Source: Clostridia bacterium (GTDB taxonomy: Bacteria > Bacillota > Clostridia > Oscillospirales > CAG-272). Taken from it: a stretch of DNA of 64,000 nt. The stretch's first letter is position 1, and each line of letters starts with the position of its first letter. This document shows, one piece after another, positions 49,640-58,492 of this stretch. The notes under the pieces are model-generated. The model worked only from the letters and a program-made list of their open reading frames with translations, was not told where the DNA came from and ran no database searches. Where the stretch lies: positions 62,001 to 126,000 of the forward strand of contig JAFQEJ010000057.1 in NCBI GenBank assembly GCA_017399105.1. Reading direction: 5' to 3'. A program made the translations under genes and the position numbers.

Positions 49640-50542
49640 ATGGCACCCAAATGTTATCTGAGAAGTCTGAAGCTGGTATCAGCGTTTGATGAAATCGAAT
49701 ACATCAAGAGAGAAAAGCGCGTGGCGAACAGCATGTATCCCTTCAAGATGTTCGATGCGAAGGAGCTGCGAAGGGTTGATTTTGAACCGATTACTATCCT
49801 CTGCGGAAGCAACGGATCGGGCAAAACCACGCTTCTCAATGTGATCGCTGAGGCGGCAGGTCTGCACCGTCACTCGCCTTTTCATGGAGGGATGTTTTTT
49901 GCCGATTATGTTTCTATGTGTAAAATGGATGCAGATGAAATTCCGCGGCAAAGTCAGATTCTCACCAGCGACGATATTTCGGATTATCTCATCAACATGC
50001 GTGCGCTGAACAACGGCATCGATAACAGGCGAAATGAGCTGTATGCGGAATATATTGCCCGCAGAGATGATCTCCACCGCAATCTGACCTCGCTTGAAGA
50101 TTATGATGACTGGAAGGAAAGCATGGATGCGAAATCCAAGACGCCGACTCAGTTTATCAAGGCGCGCATGATGAAAAGCGTGGACATGTTCTCAAACGGT
50201 GAGACTGCCATGAAGTATTATCTCGAGCGTATCAGCGAGAATGCGCTCTATCTGATCGACGAGCCGGAGAACAGCCTGTCGCCAAAGCTGCAGCGTGATC
50301 TGCTCGATTACATCAGCGCATCGGCACGCTATTACGGTTGTCAGTTTATCATTGCCACCCATTCGCCAATTCTGCTTTCTCTGCCCGGAGCGAAGATATA
50401 CGATCTCGACGATTATCCCGTTTCGGTGAAAAAATGGACAGAGCTGGAGCATGTCTGTGCGTATTACAGCTTCTTTAAGCAGCATGAGGAGGAAATCCTT
50501 GCTGCCAATCCCGACCGCAGGTGGGATGAAGATGACGGATAA
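49640..50542 (+). CDS. AAA/ABC-type ATPase (RecF/SMC-like, uncharacterised)
   Basis: The 300-residue soluble product has Walker A GSNGSGKTT at residues 56-64, a signature-like FSNGETAM near 180, Walker B LYLIDEPENSLSP near 198, and an H-loop IATHSPILLSLPG near 232. It is a short ABC-type ATPase of the OLD/RecF-like group without a Toprim domain. Such proteins occur in repair, in defence systems and as orphan genes. The neighbours, a glycosidase-like gene and a murein amidase, do not identify its role. It starts 18 nt after the terminator, so its promoter is not obvious. Confidence 0.8.
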   Translation: MAPKCYLRSLKLVSAFDEIEYIKREKRVANSMYPFKMFDAKELRRVDFEPITILCGSNGSGKTTLLNVIAEAAGLHRHSPFHGGMFFADYVSMCKMDADEIPRQSQILTSDDISDYLINMRALNNGIDNRRNELYAEYIARRDDLHRNLTSLEDYDDWKESMDAKSKTPTQFIKARMMKSVDMFSNGETAMKYYLERISENALYLIDEPENSLSPKLQRDLLDYISASARYYGCQFIIATHSPILLSLPGAKIYDLDDYPVSVKKWTELEHVCAYYSFFKQHEEEILAANPDRRWDEDDG

Positions 50543-50575
50543 ATCGGTGAAACAGTCAGAAAAGAGGAAATATTT

Positions 50576-52675
50576 ATGAAATTTTATCCGAGAAGCGAGG
50601 AGCTCACCGGTGTGCAGGAGGCCTCGCCCTATTCCCGCAAGAACGACCTGCAGTGCGATTTTGTGATGGTTTACGGTATTCACAACATCAGGGAGCGGAT
50701 CAAGCCCTGGAAGCGTCAGGGCTATGTGATTCACCTCATGACAGGCGTATCCTGGGGAGATTATCAGGATTATCTGAACGGGAACTTTGACGGAAGGGAG
50801 CATCATGATGAGGGGCAGGTGGATCGTCAGGGCAATTCGGTGGACCATCATCCGACAGTGCCTTACATGATTCCCACCATGGCATATGCACGCTTTCTGA
50901 CCGAAAAGCTGAAGGTGGCGGTGGATGCCGGTGTGGATGCCATCCATCTGGAGGAGCCTGAAATATGGGTGAGATCCGGCTATTCCGAGGCCTTTAAGCG
51001 TGAGTGGCTGCTTTATTACAAGGAGCCCTGGCGTGATCCGGCATCCTCCTGCGACGCACAGTATAAGGCGTCGCGGCTCAAGCAGTATCTGTATTCCCGT
51101 ATGCTGAATGTCCTCTGTTCCGAGCTGAAGGAGTATGCACTGGTCAGGTATGGCAGACAGCTCCGTTTCTATGTGCCGACTCATTCGCTGATCAGTTATA
51201 CGCAGATTGATATGGTTTCACCTGAATCAATGCTGATCGATCTTCCCGGTGTGGATGGGTATATTGCCCAGATATGGACGGGAACGGCACGGGTGGCAAA
51301 TCAATATGAGGGCAGAGTCGGTGAGCGTGTTTTTGAGGCTGCATTCCTCGAATACGGTATCATGCAGGAGCTGGTGAGAGGTACAGGGCGCCGTATGTGG
51401 TTTCTGCACGATCCTGTGGAGGACAACCGCAACCGTACCTGGGAGGATTACAGCGCCAACTATAAGCGTACAGTGGCGGCTTCTCTGCTTCATCCTGCAG
51501 TCTGGCATTATGAGGTTGCTCCCTGGCCCTGCCGTGTCTTCAGCGGAAGCTATGCTACAGAGGATGATAAGAATCGTATTCCCATCCCCGATTCCTATCG
51601 CACCGAGCTTCTGACAATCACGCAGGCGCTTCGCGATATGAAGCAGGAGGATGTGAAGCTGGCAGGTGACCGAAAGGAGATCGGTATACTGCTTGCCGAT
51701 TCTTCCATGTATCAACGCACCTATCCCGACGGTGATTCAATGGCAGAGCGCAATACTGGCTGTGTATGGGATTCTTTCTTCGGTCTTGCGATGCCGCTGC
51801 TGAAGAACGGACTGCTTGCCCGTCCCGTGCAGCTTGACAATATCAGAAGAAGCACCGATTATCTCGCTCCCTACAAGACACTGGTGCTGTCCTACGAATT
51901 TATGAAGCCTTCGTCTCCCGATATTCATGCTGCCATTGAAGCATGGATCAAAGCAGGCGGTACACTGATCTATGTGGGTGACGGAAAGGATTCTTTCCAT
52001 GATATTGATATGTGGTGGAAGCCCTATGGACGTCCCGAGTGCCATCTTTTTGAGACGCTGGGGCTGGAGCGTGAGCCGGAGGAGGGCATGTATTCCATCG
52101 GTGCCGGCAGGCTGCGTTATGTGAAGGCGGCTCCCTCCGATTTCGCCCGTACCCGCGAAGCCTCGTCTGCATACCGTGAGCTGGTGCGCGAAACGCTTGC
52201 CGAATCGGGCATTACATGGAGCTACGGCAACTCGCTTGTCATGGAGCGCGGACCATACACCATTGCTTCTGTTATGAGCGAGAGCGAGGTTACAGAGCCG
52301 CTGATACTGGAAGGCTGCTACTGCGATCTCTTCAAAGCGGAGCTTCCCATTGTCGAAAATCCTGCGCTTGGTATCGGAGATGTGGGGCTTTACATTGATC
52401 TTGCCAAGGTTAGTGCCTGCACGGATGATAGTGCGATTCTCCTTGCCGCTGCGGCGCGTATCGAGGATTTTAAGCCCTCTCAGCGTATGTGCAGCTTCAA
52501 GGCGACAGCACCCGAGGATTCCCGCTGTGTGATGCGTATTCGTACCAAGCGTCCCGTGAAATCGGCTGTGGTATCAAAGGGGGAGATTTCCTTTGAATAC
52601 GATGCTGTGTCTGACACCACGAGGCTGACCTTCATGAATTCTCCCGACGGTGTGAAGGTGAAGATTTATTATTGA
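50576..52675 (+). CDS. Uncharacterised large protein, probably glycoside-hydrolase-like
   Basis: I do not recognise the family with certainty. The 699-residue product lacks a signal peptide. Residues 1-310 look like a TIM barrel, with strands VIHLMTGVSWGDY, VDAIHLEEPEIWV (candidate acidic residues) and LRFYVPTHS. Residues about 350-470 resemble the Rossmann-like domain beside the barrel in beta-galactosidases (GILLADSSMYQ, TLVLSYEFMKPS, GGTLIYVGDG). The C-terminus is beta-rich. It would be cytoplasmic. It is preceded by the ATPase gene and followed after 9 nt by the amidase. Confidence 0.55.
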   Translation: MKFYPRSEELTGVQEASPYSRKNDLQCDFVMVYGIHNIRERIKPWKRQGYVIHLMTGVSWGDYQDYLNGNFDGREHHDEGQVDRQGNSVDHHPTVPYMIPTMAYARFLTEKLKVAVDAGVDAIHLEEPEIWVRSGYSEAFKREWLLYYKEPWRDPASSCDAQYKASRLKQYLYSRMLNVLCSELKEYALVRYGRQLRFYVPTHSLISYTQIDMVSPESMLIDLPGVDGYIAQIWTGTARVANQYEGRVGERVFEAAFLEYGIMQELVRGTGRRMWFLHDPVEDNRNRTWEDYSANYKRTVAASLLHPAVWHYEVAPWPCRVFSGSYATEDDKNRIPIPDSYRTELLTITQALRDMKQEDVKLAGDRKEIGILLADSSMYQRTYPDGDSMAERNTGCVWDSFFGLAMPLLKNGLLARPVQLDNIRRSTDYLAPYKTLVLSYEFMKPSSPDIHAAIEAWIKAGGTLIYVGDGKDSFHDIDMWWKPYGRPECHLFETLGLEREPEEGMYSIGAGRLRYVKAAPSDFARTREASSAYRELVRETLAESGITWSYGNSLVMERGPYTIASVMSESEVTEPLILEGCYCDLFKAELPIVENPALGIGDVGLYIDLAKVSACTDDSAILLAAAARIEDFKPSQRMCSFKATAPEDSRCVMRIRTKRPVKSAVVSKGEISFEYDAVSDTTRLTFMNSPDGVKVKIYY

Positions 52676-52684
52676 GGTGATAAA

Positions 52685-53284
52685 GTGGCAAAAATCATTG
52701 TTCTTGATGCCGGACACGGACAGTTCGGAAATCCTTACCCAACCTTTGATGGTTGTTATGAGGGAACGCAGAATTATAAGCTTTCTCTGAAGCTGAAGCG
52801 TGAACTGGAGGTCCGCGGCTATGAAGTTTTGCTTACCAGACCCGAGATCACCGATGATCCCGAGCTTGCAGTGCGCGGACGTATGGCGGGGGAGCATGGA
52901 GCCTGCTTTTTTCTCTCACTTCACTCCAACGCACCCGGAAATGATGTGCCGCCCGATATCTACCCGACCATTCGCGGAACCGAGATCTACTATTCACTCA
53001 CCGACAAAGAGGGGAATATTCCCCTGGCGAGGGCACTCAATGATGCGGTGGTGCGTGTGATGGAGACCGAGGACAGGGGCATAAAAATCCGCGAATATCC
53101 GGGCGTTCCCGAGGATGACTACTACGGCGTACTTCGCTCTTCAGCGAAGAGTGGCTGCAGACGCGCGATGCTGCTGGAGCATGGCTTCCACACCAATCCC
53201 GAGGATGCGGCAAAGCTGCTTGACGATGCGATTCTCGAGCGGCTGGCCGTGGCTGAGGCGGAGGTTATCGCGAGGTTTGTATAG
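52685..53284 (+). CDS. N-acetylmuramoyl-L-alanine amidase (Amidase_3)
   Basis: The enzyme cuts the bond between muramic acid and the peptide stem of peptidoglycan. The 199-residue product has the zinc ligands LDAGHGQFG (His at residue 10), a glutamate in the YEGTQN loop, and LSLHSNA (His near 79), plus the catalytic glutamate in LLEHGFHTNPEDA near 165. There is no signal peptide or cell-wall-binding domain, so export or a cytoplasmic role is unclear. The start is a GTG with AGGTGA upstream, 9 nt after the previous gene. Confidence 0.88.
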   Translation: MAKIIVLDAGHGQFGNPYPTFDGCYEGTQNYKLSLKLKRELEVRGYEVLLTRPEITDDPELAVRGRMAGEHGACFFLSLHSNAPGNDVPPDIYPTIRGTEIYYSLTDKEGNIPLARALNDAVVRVMETEDRGIKIREYPGVPEDDYYGVLRSSAKSGCRRAMLLEHGFHTNPEDAAKLLDDAILERLAVAEAEVIARFV

Positions 53285-53311
53285 GGAACATTGGTTGGCA
53301 AAACAATATTC

Positions 53312-53350
53312 AAGGGACTGTCGCATTTGCATGCGACAGTCCCTTTTTTG
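53312..53350 (+). terminator. Rho-independent terminator after the amidase gene
   Basis: A perfect 15-bp stem (AAGGGACTGTCGCAT and its complement, loop TTGC) is followed by TTTTTT. It lies 6 bp from the end of the convergent lipoprotein gene. Confidence 0.92.
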
Positions 53351-53355
53351 GACTC

Positions 53356-55632
53356 TTATTCGTTGATGATTCTGCCCTCGCCCGATTGAAGAACAAGATC
53401 AAAGTATTCATACGGACCGACGTATTTGTAGGTGTATCCGTCGTTTTGGGCATTTGCGTACTCTTCCACTGCCTTGATGAATTCGGACATTTGTGTGGGA
53501 GAATTGCGTACAATGCGAAAAGCGGTGAAGCTGATATGACTTTGCATGCTTCGATAAGCGGACTCAGGCGATGAGCCGTCGCCATCCATACCCGAGATGA
53601 CGGTACCGTTGTAAACAACCATTCTGGTGCCGTTGTTGGAGAAGTTTCCTGCCGGTGTCATCTTGCTGTACAGGTCATATACATCGGTGTTGAAGGGGAG
53701 TGCGCCGTTGAGAATGAAGCCGGTCACATCCATGTTGAAGCGCTCCAGATAGGGCTTGTTGTAGTTGATCCATGTCTGTGTTGCTGTGGGAAGCTCTCGC
53801 ACACCCTTTTTTTGGATGAGCGCTGAAGGATTTACATAGCCTGCACCGCTGTCACCTGCGATAAAGTAGTCGAGATCGGCCTTATTTTTATATACATAGT
53901 CGAAAACCATGGGGATACGGTTGCTCAGGTTGGGATTGAAACCCCATCCCATGGCATAGGTACCGTGGGCGGGATCCTTCCAGAAGCTGGGAACCACAGA
54001 TTTCAACCATGCTGAGGCATCGTAGTCACCGATATAAACGGTGAAGTAACGGGTTTTCTTTTCATAAGTGGGCATCTCGGAGGGATAATTGTTTTCGTAG
54101 CTGTCCTCCAGAGGATAGTAGCAGTAGAGGGATGCATTTGTCATGCAGCAGGGATGGGCACAGTCTGCTTCCATCGCGCAGTTGTAGGTGGTGGCAAGCT
54201 GAGCAAACTGCCATTCCAGTGCAACAGCTCCGATATTGCCGCGTCCGAGATGCTCGGTGTATTTCATCCACCAGGGGGGAAAGCCTACAACCTGGGTAAA
54301 GTTATCGGGGTTACGGTCATAGGCTGTCTGCAGAATTGTGCAGAGCGTCTGATAATCGGTGCCTACCGGCTGTGTGGGATCATCAAAGGGTGCCTCCTTG
54401 GCATTGCTGGTCAGATCAAAGCAGAAGACACGGTTCATGACAAAGTAATCGAAGTTATAGATCTGGTTGTAGAAGGCATTGGTAGCCTCAGCCCCTTCGT
54501 AGGTAGTGGTACCCGGGACCGTACCTGCACCGTCGAGGATGTATCCTAAAATTTCGTTGGAGCACTTATCCATGTAAAGCTCCAGCGCCCAGAGATAAGC
54601 ATCACATTTGGTGCTGCCCGATGAGGGAATATTGGTGTCGGGGATGGTGCCGCTGCCGGTGAATTTGCCTACCAGCGACATCTTTTCCTCAACGCCCAGT
54701 GAAATCAGCGTGGAGTAAAGGCTGTTCGGTGAGGTGTCGTATTTCACGGGGAGATAGCCGTCTACGCCGCAGATGGTAGCTGCAACATTGGCAGTGGAGG
54801 GAACTGCGGGATCCCACGCAACCATGCCGTACTGCCTGATATAAGGCAGGAAAAGATCCCAGAGCACATCTGTATTGTCGATATTGAGAACTTCATAGCT
54901 GCTGAAATAATTGCCGTCTTCCATCATGTAGTTCAGCCAGAAGGTATCGTTTGCGTCGATGGTCTGATGGAAAAGAATATCTGTCACGGGAAAATTACGG
55001 TTGAAGAGTCCCTGCAGGCAGGTGAAGAGACGTATCGCATCCTGCTCGGTTCCTCCTGCTCTTCCGATCAGTTCGGAAGGAACATTGATGATGGTGTGCG
55101 GTATTACGAGGTCATAAGTGCTGCTCTGATCCAATGCACGGATGATGCGCATATCACCGACCTCACCCTTGTAGGTATTGATGTGCGTGTTGATGAAATA
55201 CTCAACGGCACGATAGGTACCAAGGGCGGAATCGCCGAGTATGACAATTTTTTCGCCGACCGCACGGATGATATAACCCTGCTCGCCAAGCTCTGCTTCG
55301 GCTGCGATGCTTTCTTCACGGGTGGTGACGCCTACAAGAATCTCCTTGGTTGGGATACTTGCTTCGTTGCCTCTTTTTACCCAGTCGGTGGCAAGCACAA
55401 TATCAGAGCCGGTCAGATCATTGATGGCATTGCGGAGGAGAATTGCCGCGTCGATTTCATTTTGCTCGGCTGTGTCTCCGCGGGTGATGACATAATCTGA
55501 AATGCCGCCGCTGACCAGCTTGATGACCTCTTCATCGGGCAGCTTTGCCACATCGGGAAGATCATCATTGCAGGATGAGATGACAGAAACAAGTATCAAC
55601 AGCAGAACGATCAGCGTTGTGAGTCGTTTCAT
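53356..55632 (-). CDS. GxGYxYP-family lipoprotein
   Basis: The 758-residue product begins with a lipoprotein signal (hydrophobic residues 5-18, lipobox ISSC with the cysteine at 21), so it is anchored on the outside. The GxGYxYP family motif appears as GDSGAGYVNPSAL near residue 600, with asparagine in place of the second tyrosine. An N-terminal domain of about 130 residues resembles the GH20/GH67-type domain (VGVTTREE, GYIIRAVGEKIVILG). The family is probably involved in glycan breakdown, with no proven reaction. It is cotranscribed with the upstream phosphotransferase gene, starting 15 nt after it. Confidence 0.82.
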   Translation of the reverse strand: MKRLTTLIVLLLILVSVISSCNDDLPDVAKLPDEEVIKLVSGGISDYVITRGDTAEQNEIDAAILLRNAINDLTGSDIVLATDWVKRGNEASIPTKEILVGVTTREESIAAEAELGEQGYIIRAVGEKIVILGDSALGTYRAVEYFINTHINTYKGEVGDMRIIRALDQSSTYDLVIPHTIINVPSELIGRAGGTEQDAIRLFTCLQGLFNRNFPVTDILFHQTIDANDTFWLNYMMEDGNYFSSYEVLNIDNTDVLWDLFLPYIRQYGMVAWDPAVPSTANVAATICGVDGYLPVKYDTSPNSLYSTLISLGVEEKMSLVGKFTGSGTIPDTNIPSSGSTKCDAYLWALELYMDKCSNEILGYILDGAGTVPGTTTYEGAEATNAFYNQIYNFDYFVMNRVFCFDLTSNAKEAPFDDPTQPVGTDYQTLCTILQTAYDRNPDNFTQVVGFPPWWMKYTEHLGRGNIGAVALEWQFAQLATTYNCAMEADCAHPCCMTNASLYCYYPLEDSYENNYPSEMPTYEKKTRYFTVYIGDYDASAWLKSVVPSFWKDPAHGTYAMGWGFNPNLSNRIPMVFDYVYKNKADLDYFIAGDSGAGYVNPSALIQKKGVRELPTATQTWINYNKPYLERFNMDVTGFILNGALPFNTDVYDLYSKMTPAGNFSNNGTRMVVYNGTVISGMDGDGSSPESAYRSMQSHISFTAFRIVRNSPTQMSEFIKAVEEYANAQNDGYTYKYVGPYEYFDLVLQSGEGRIINE

Positions 55633-55647
55633 AGGAATACCTCTCTT

Positions 55648-56748
55648 TTACTTTGAATAACCGGCTGTGATCTTGCGCATGAGATCCAGCTTGCTTTCCA
55701 TATCGGCAACAAGCTTCAGCTGTGTACGGGCGCGGTCGAGATTCTGTCCCTCGCGGCTGGTGGAGAAATAAACATCGCCGTTGAGGTAGTCGCCGAGGAA
55801 ACGCATGCCGCACTCGAGAGTCAACAGCATCGCAGACTCGGGCAGAAGCTCGCATTCACGTTTTGTGAGTGTGTCGGCAGTCTCAGAAAGAAATCCGCGG
55901 GTGAAGTGCTCGTAGAGATTCATATCGCATTCTACCAGCGACAGATCAGGCTCATCCTCGGCGGCAGTGCTGGCACCGAAGCGGATGGCATCACCGAAGT
56001 CATAGAGCACCGAGCCGGGCATAACAGTGTCCAGATCGATAACGCAGATTGCCTCATCGGTTGCATCATCAAACATGATGTTGTTCAGCTTGGTATCATT
56101 GTGGGTTACGCGAAGGGGAAGCTCACCGGTCGCAAGAGCATCCACTGCCACATGACAGAGTGTTTCTCGGGCGAGAATGAAGTCGGCTTCTGCTTTAACC
56201 GAAGCGGCACGTCCCATTTTATCGGCGGCGAGAGCATCTTTGAAGTCATTCAGACGCTTTACCGTATCATGGAACTGGGGAATGCTCTCATGGAGGGTCG
56301 CGGCAGGGAAGTCGCCCAGCATATTCTGGAAGCGTCCGAAAGCGGCTGCGGCATTTTCAAAGAGTTCGGGTGTTGCGCTGTCCACCGAATGCGCACCGGG
56401 CACTGCCTTGTAGATGCGGATACAGCCTTCTTCTGTCATGAGCATATGCTCACCGTCTTCTGTGGGCATCAGAGAGAGGGTGCCACGATCGGGATCCTTA
56501 CCCAAGGTGCTGAGCTTGCCGCGGATAAATTCGGTGACCGCAAGGATGTTTTCGGTCAGCTGCTTCGGCTGTGTAAAAATATCGGTGTTGACCTTTTGGA
56601 ATATGTAGGAGCTGCCATTCGTACAGTTGAGTCTGTATGTGCGATTGATATGTCCCGTATGGATGGGGATGATTTCAACAGGCTTTCCGCCAAGCTTAAA
56701 TTTTGCTGCGGTAGAGATAATAAATTCGTTTGTCATAATAATTACCAT
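55648..56748 (-). CDS. Aminoglycoside-phosphotransferase-family sugar kinase, NahK-like
   Basis: The 366-residue product has an APH kinase fold: the N-lobe HTGHINRTYRLN, catalytic loop VTHNDTKLNNIMFD near residue 215, and the metal-binding VIDLDTVMPGSVLYDFGD near residue 238. This set matches N-acetylhexosamine 1-kinases, and the linkage to a glycan-related lipoprotein suggests sugar phosphorylation. Two starts are possible (56748 or 56736); neither has a good ribosome-binding site. The promoter at 56901 implies a leader of about 145 nt. Confidence 0.82.
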   Translation of the reverse strand: MVIIMTNEFIISTAAKFKLGGKPVEIIPIHTGHINRTYRLNCTNGSSYIFQKVNTDIFTQPKQLTENILAVTEFIRGKLSTLGKDPDRGTLSLMPTEDGEHMLMTEEGCIRIYKAVPGAHSVDSATPELFENAAAAFGRFQNMLGDFPAATLHESIPQFHDTVKRLNDFKDALAADKMGRAASVKAEADFILARETLCHVAVDALATGELPLRVTHNDTKLNNIMFDDATDEAICVIDLDTVMPGSVLYDFGDAIRFGASTAAEDEPDLSLVECDMNLYEHFTRGFLSETADTLTKRECELLPESAMLLTLECGMRFLGDYLNGDVYFSTSREGQNLDRARTQLKLVADMESKLDLMRKITAGYSK

Positions 56749-57009
56749 GGCTTTCAGAAATCGAAAGCTTCCTTATTTGGATATTAGAGCCGGTTTTATG
56801 GAGCAAGCCATAAAAATATGCGTGAAAATTAATTTTTTACGCTGTACTTCGGATAATAAAAAATGATATATTTTGGATCGTTTTTTCTCCATATTATATA
56901 TTATACATTTTTTTCATCTGCTGTCAATGAATTTAATGAAAAATTGAGAGGAATGAAACATGCTGTCGGAAAAAGAGGGCAACTTTGTGTTCGATACACA
57001 ATTTATGTA
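56749..57009. other. AT-rich region between the divergent kinase and purD operons, with a leader hairpin
   Basis: No gene is seen. On the minus strand it is the leader of the kinase-lipoprotein unit and contains a hairpin at 56794-56815 (TTTTATGG / CCATAAAA, loop of 6) about 45 nt before the start codon. The remainder up to 57009 holds the two promoters and featureless AT-rich sequence. Confidence 0.45.
56901..56928 (-). promoter_or_regulatory. Promoter of the kinase-lipoprotein operon
   Basis: On the minus strand, TTGACA (56923-56928), a 16-bp spacer and TATAAT (56901-56906). Confidence 0.75.
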
Positions 57010-57038
57010 TTGACTTTGGGGCAAAAAAATCGTATAAT
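57010..57038 (+). promoter_or_regulatory. Promoter upstream of purD
   Basis: TTGACT (57010-57015), a 17-bp spacer and TATAAT (57033-57038), close to consensus. The start would be near 57045, about 160 nt before the purD ATG. Confidence 0.82.
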
Positions 57039-57057
57039 ATAAGGTAGGTAATTATGC

Positions 57058-57089
57058 AAGCGGCATCAGATTGGAAAGCCGCTTTTTTA
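57058..57089 (+). terminator. Terminator-like hairpin in the purD leader
   Basis: AAGCGGC and GCCGCTT pair around a 13-nt loop, followed by TTTT. It lies only about 15-45 nt after the predicted transcription start and 117 nt before purD, with no gene between. It may act as an attenuator or end a very short RNA. Confidence 0.7.
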
Positions 57090-57205
57090 TCATAAGACAG
57101 TATCATTTCCTATGGCAGCTTGCCATTCACAGCAGGGCGGCAGGTGTGTCGGAATAAAATGAAAATTCATTGAATGAAAGTTCAATAAAAACAGAGGAAT
57201 ACACT

Positions 57206-58492
57206 ATGAAAAATAAGCTTGATATTCTTGTGGTCGGCGGCGGCGGACGCGAGCATGCCATCATTAAGACGCTGAAAAAATCACCTCGCTGCGGTAAGCT
57301 CTGGGCGGCTCCCGGAAACGGCGGAATCGCTGCCGATGCAGAGTGCATCCCCGTCAAGGCTGACGATGTGGAGGGCATGATAAAGGCCGCGAAGGAATGC
57401 GGCTGTGACATCGTTTTTGTCGCGCCCGACAATCCTCTTATGGAGGGTATGGTTGATCGCATGGAGGCTGAGGGCATCCGCGCATTCGGTCCCAGACAGT
57501 GTGCTGCCGAGATCGAGGGAAGCAAGGTCTTCTCTAAGAATCTCATGAAAAAATACGGCATTCCCACCGCAGGTTATGAGGTTTTCGATCAGCCTGCCGA
57601 AGCGCTTGCCTATATCGAGGCGCAGGGAACCTATCCGGCGGTTATCAAGGCAGACGGTCTTGCACTGGGCAAGGGTGTTGTTATTGCACAGAATCATGAG
57701 GAAGCAAAGCAGGCACTCTCTGAGATCATGGAGGATAAAATTTTCGGCGATTCGGGCAGCCGTGTCGTCATTGAGGAGTTTCTCACAGGTCCCGAGGTGT
57801 CGGTTCTCGCTTTCACAGACGGCAAGGTGGTCTGCCCTATGGTATCCGCGCAGGATCATAAGCGTGCCTTTGACAACGATAGGGGTCCCAACACCGGCGG
57901 TATGGGTACATTCTCGCCCAGCCGCGTTTACACAGAAGAGATCGCAGACCTCTGCATGAAGACCATCTTTGAGCCCACCGTAAAGGCAATGAATGCTGAG
58001 GGCAGAACCTTTAAGGGCGTGCTTTACTTTGGTCTGATGCTGACAAAGAACGGTCCCAAGGTCATCGAATATAACTCCCGTTTCGGCGATCCCGAGACAC
58101 AGGTTGTACTCCCCAGACTTAAGACAGACTTTATTGATATTATTGAGGCTGTTATCGACGAAAAGCTTGCCGATCTCACCATTGAGTGGAGTGACAGTGC
58201 AGCGGTATGCGTTGTTCTGGCATCGGGCGGATATCCGGGTAAATATCCCACAGGATTTGAAATTTCCGGTCTTGCAGAAGCTGAGGCTAAGGAAGACATC
58301 ACCGTATATCACGCAGGCACCAAGCTGGGCGAGGATGGAAAAATTCTCACCTCGGGCGGACGCGTTCTCGGCGTGACTGCGGTTGCGGATGATCTTGACA
58401 GCGCCCGCGATAAGGCATATGCAGCAGCCGACGGTATTCACTTTGAGGGTGCATTCTGCCGCCGCGATATCGGCATCAAGAAGTATGACTGA
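57206..58492 (+). CDS. purD: Phosphoribosylamine-glycine ligase PurD
   Basis: PurD joins glycine to phosphoribosylamine using ATP, the second step of purine synthesis. The 428-residue product has the N-terminal VVGGGGREHAI, the PDNPLMEGMVD segment, the ATP-grasp lysine region YPAVIKADGLALGKGV near residue 140, the strongly conserved DHKRAFDNDRGPNTGGMGTFSP near 215, and EYNSRFGDPETQV near 285. The start is the ATG at 57206, after AGAGGA. No other pur gene is present; it leads an operon of unrelated housekeeping genes. Its end overlaps the next gene by 8 nt. Confidence 0.97.
   Translation: MKNKLDILVVGGGGREHAIIKTLKKSPRCGKLWAAPGNGGIAADAECIPVKADDVEGMIKAAKECGCDIVFVAPDNPLMEGMVDRMEAEGIRAFGPRQCAAEIEGSKVFSKNLMKKYGIPTAGYEVFDQPAEALAYIEAQGTYPAVIKADGLALGKGVVIAQNHEEAKQALSEIMEDKIFGDSGSRVVIEEFLTGPEVSVLAFTDGKVVCPMVSAQDHKRAFDNDRGPNTGGMGTFSPSRVYTEEIADLCMKTIFEPTVKAMNAEGRTFKGVLYFGLMLTKNGPKVIEYNSRFGDPETQVVLPRLKTDFIDIIEAVIDEKLADLTIEWSDSAAVCVVLASGGYPGKYPTGFEISGLAEAEAKEDITVYHAGTKLGEDGKILTSGGRVLGVTAVADDLDSARDKAYAAADGIHFEGAFCRRDIGIKKYD

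Noticed and set aside
56627..56866. A 79-residue plus-strand open frame opposite the kinase start
   Set aside because: Most of it is antisense to the kinase gene and its leader; no ribosome-binding site.
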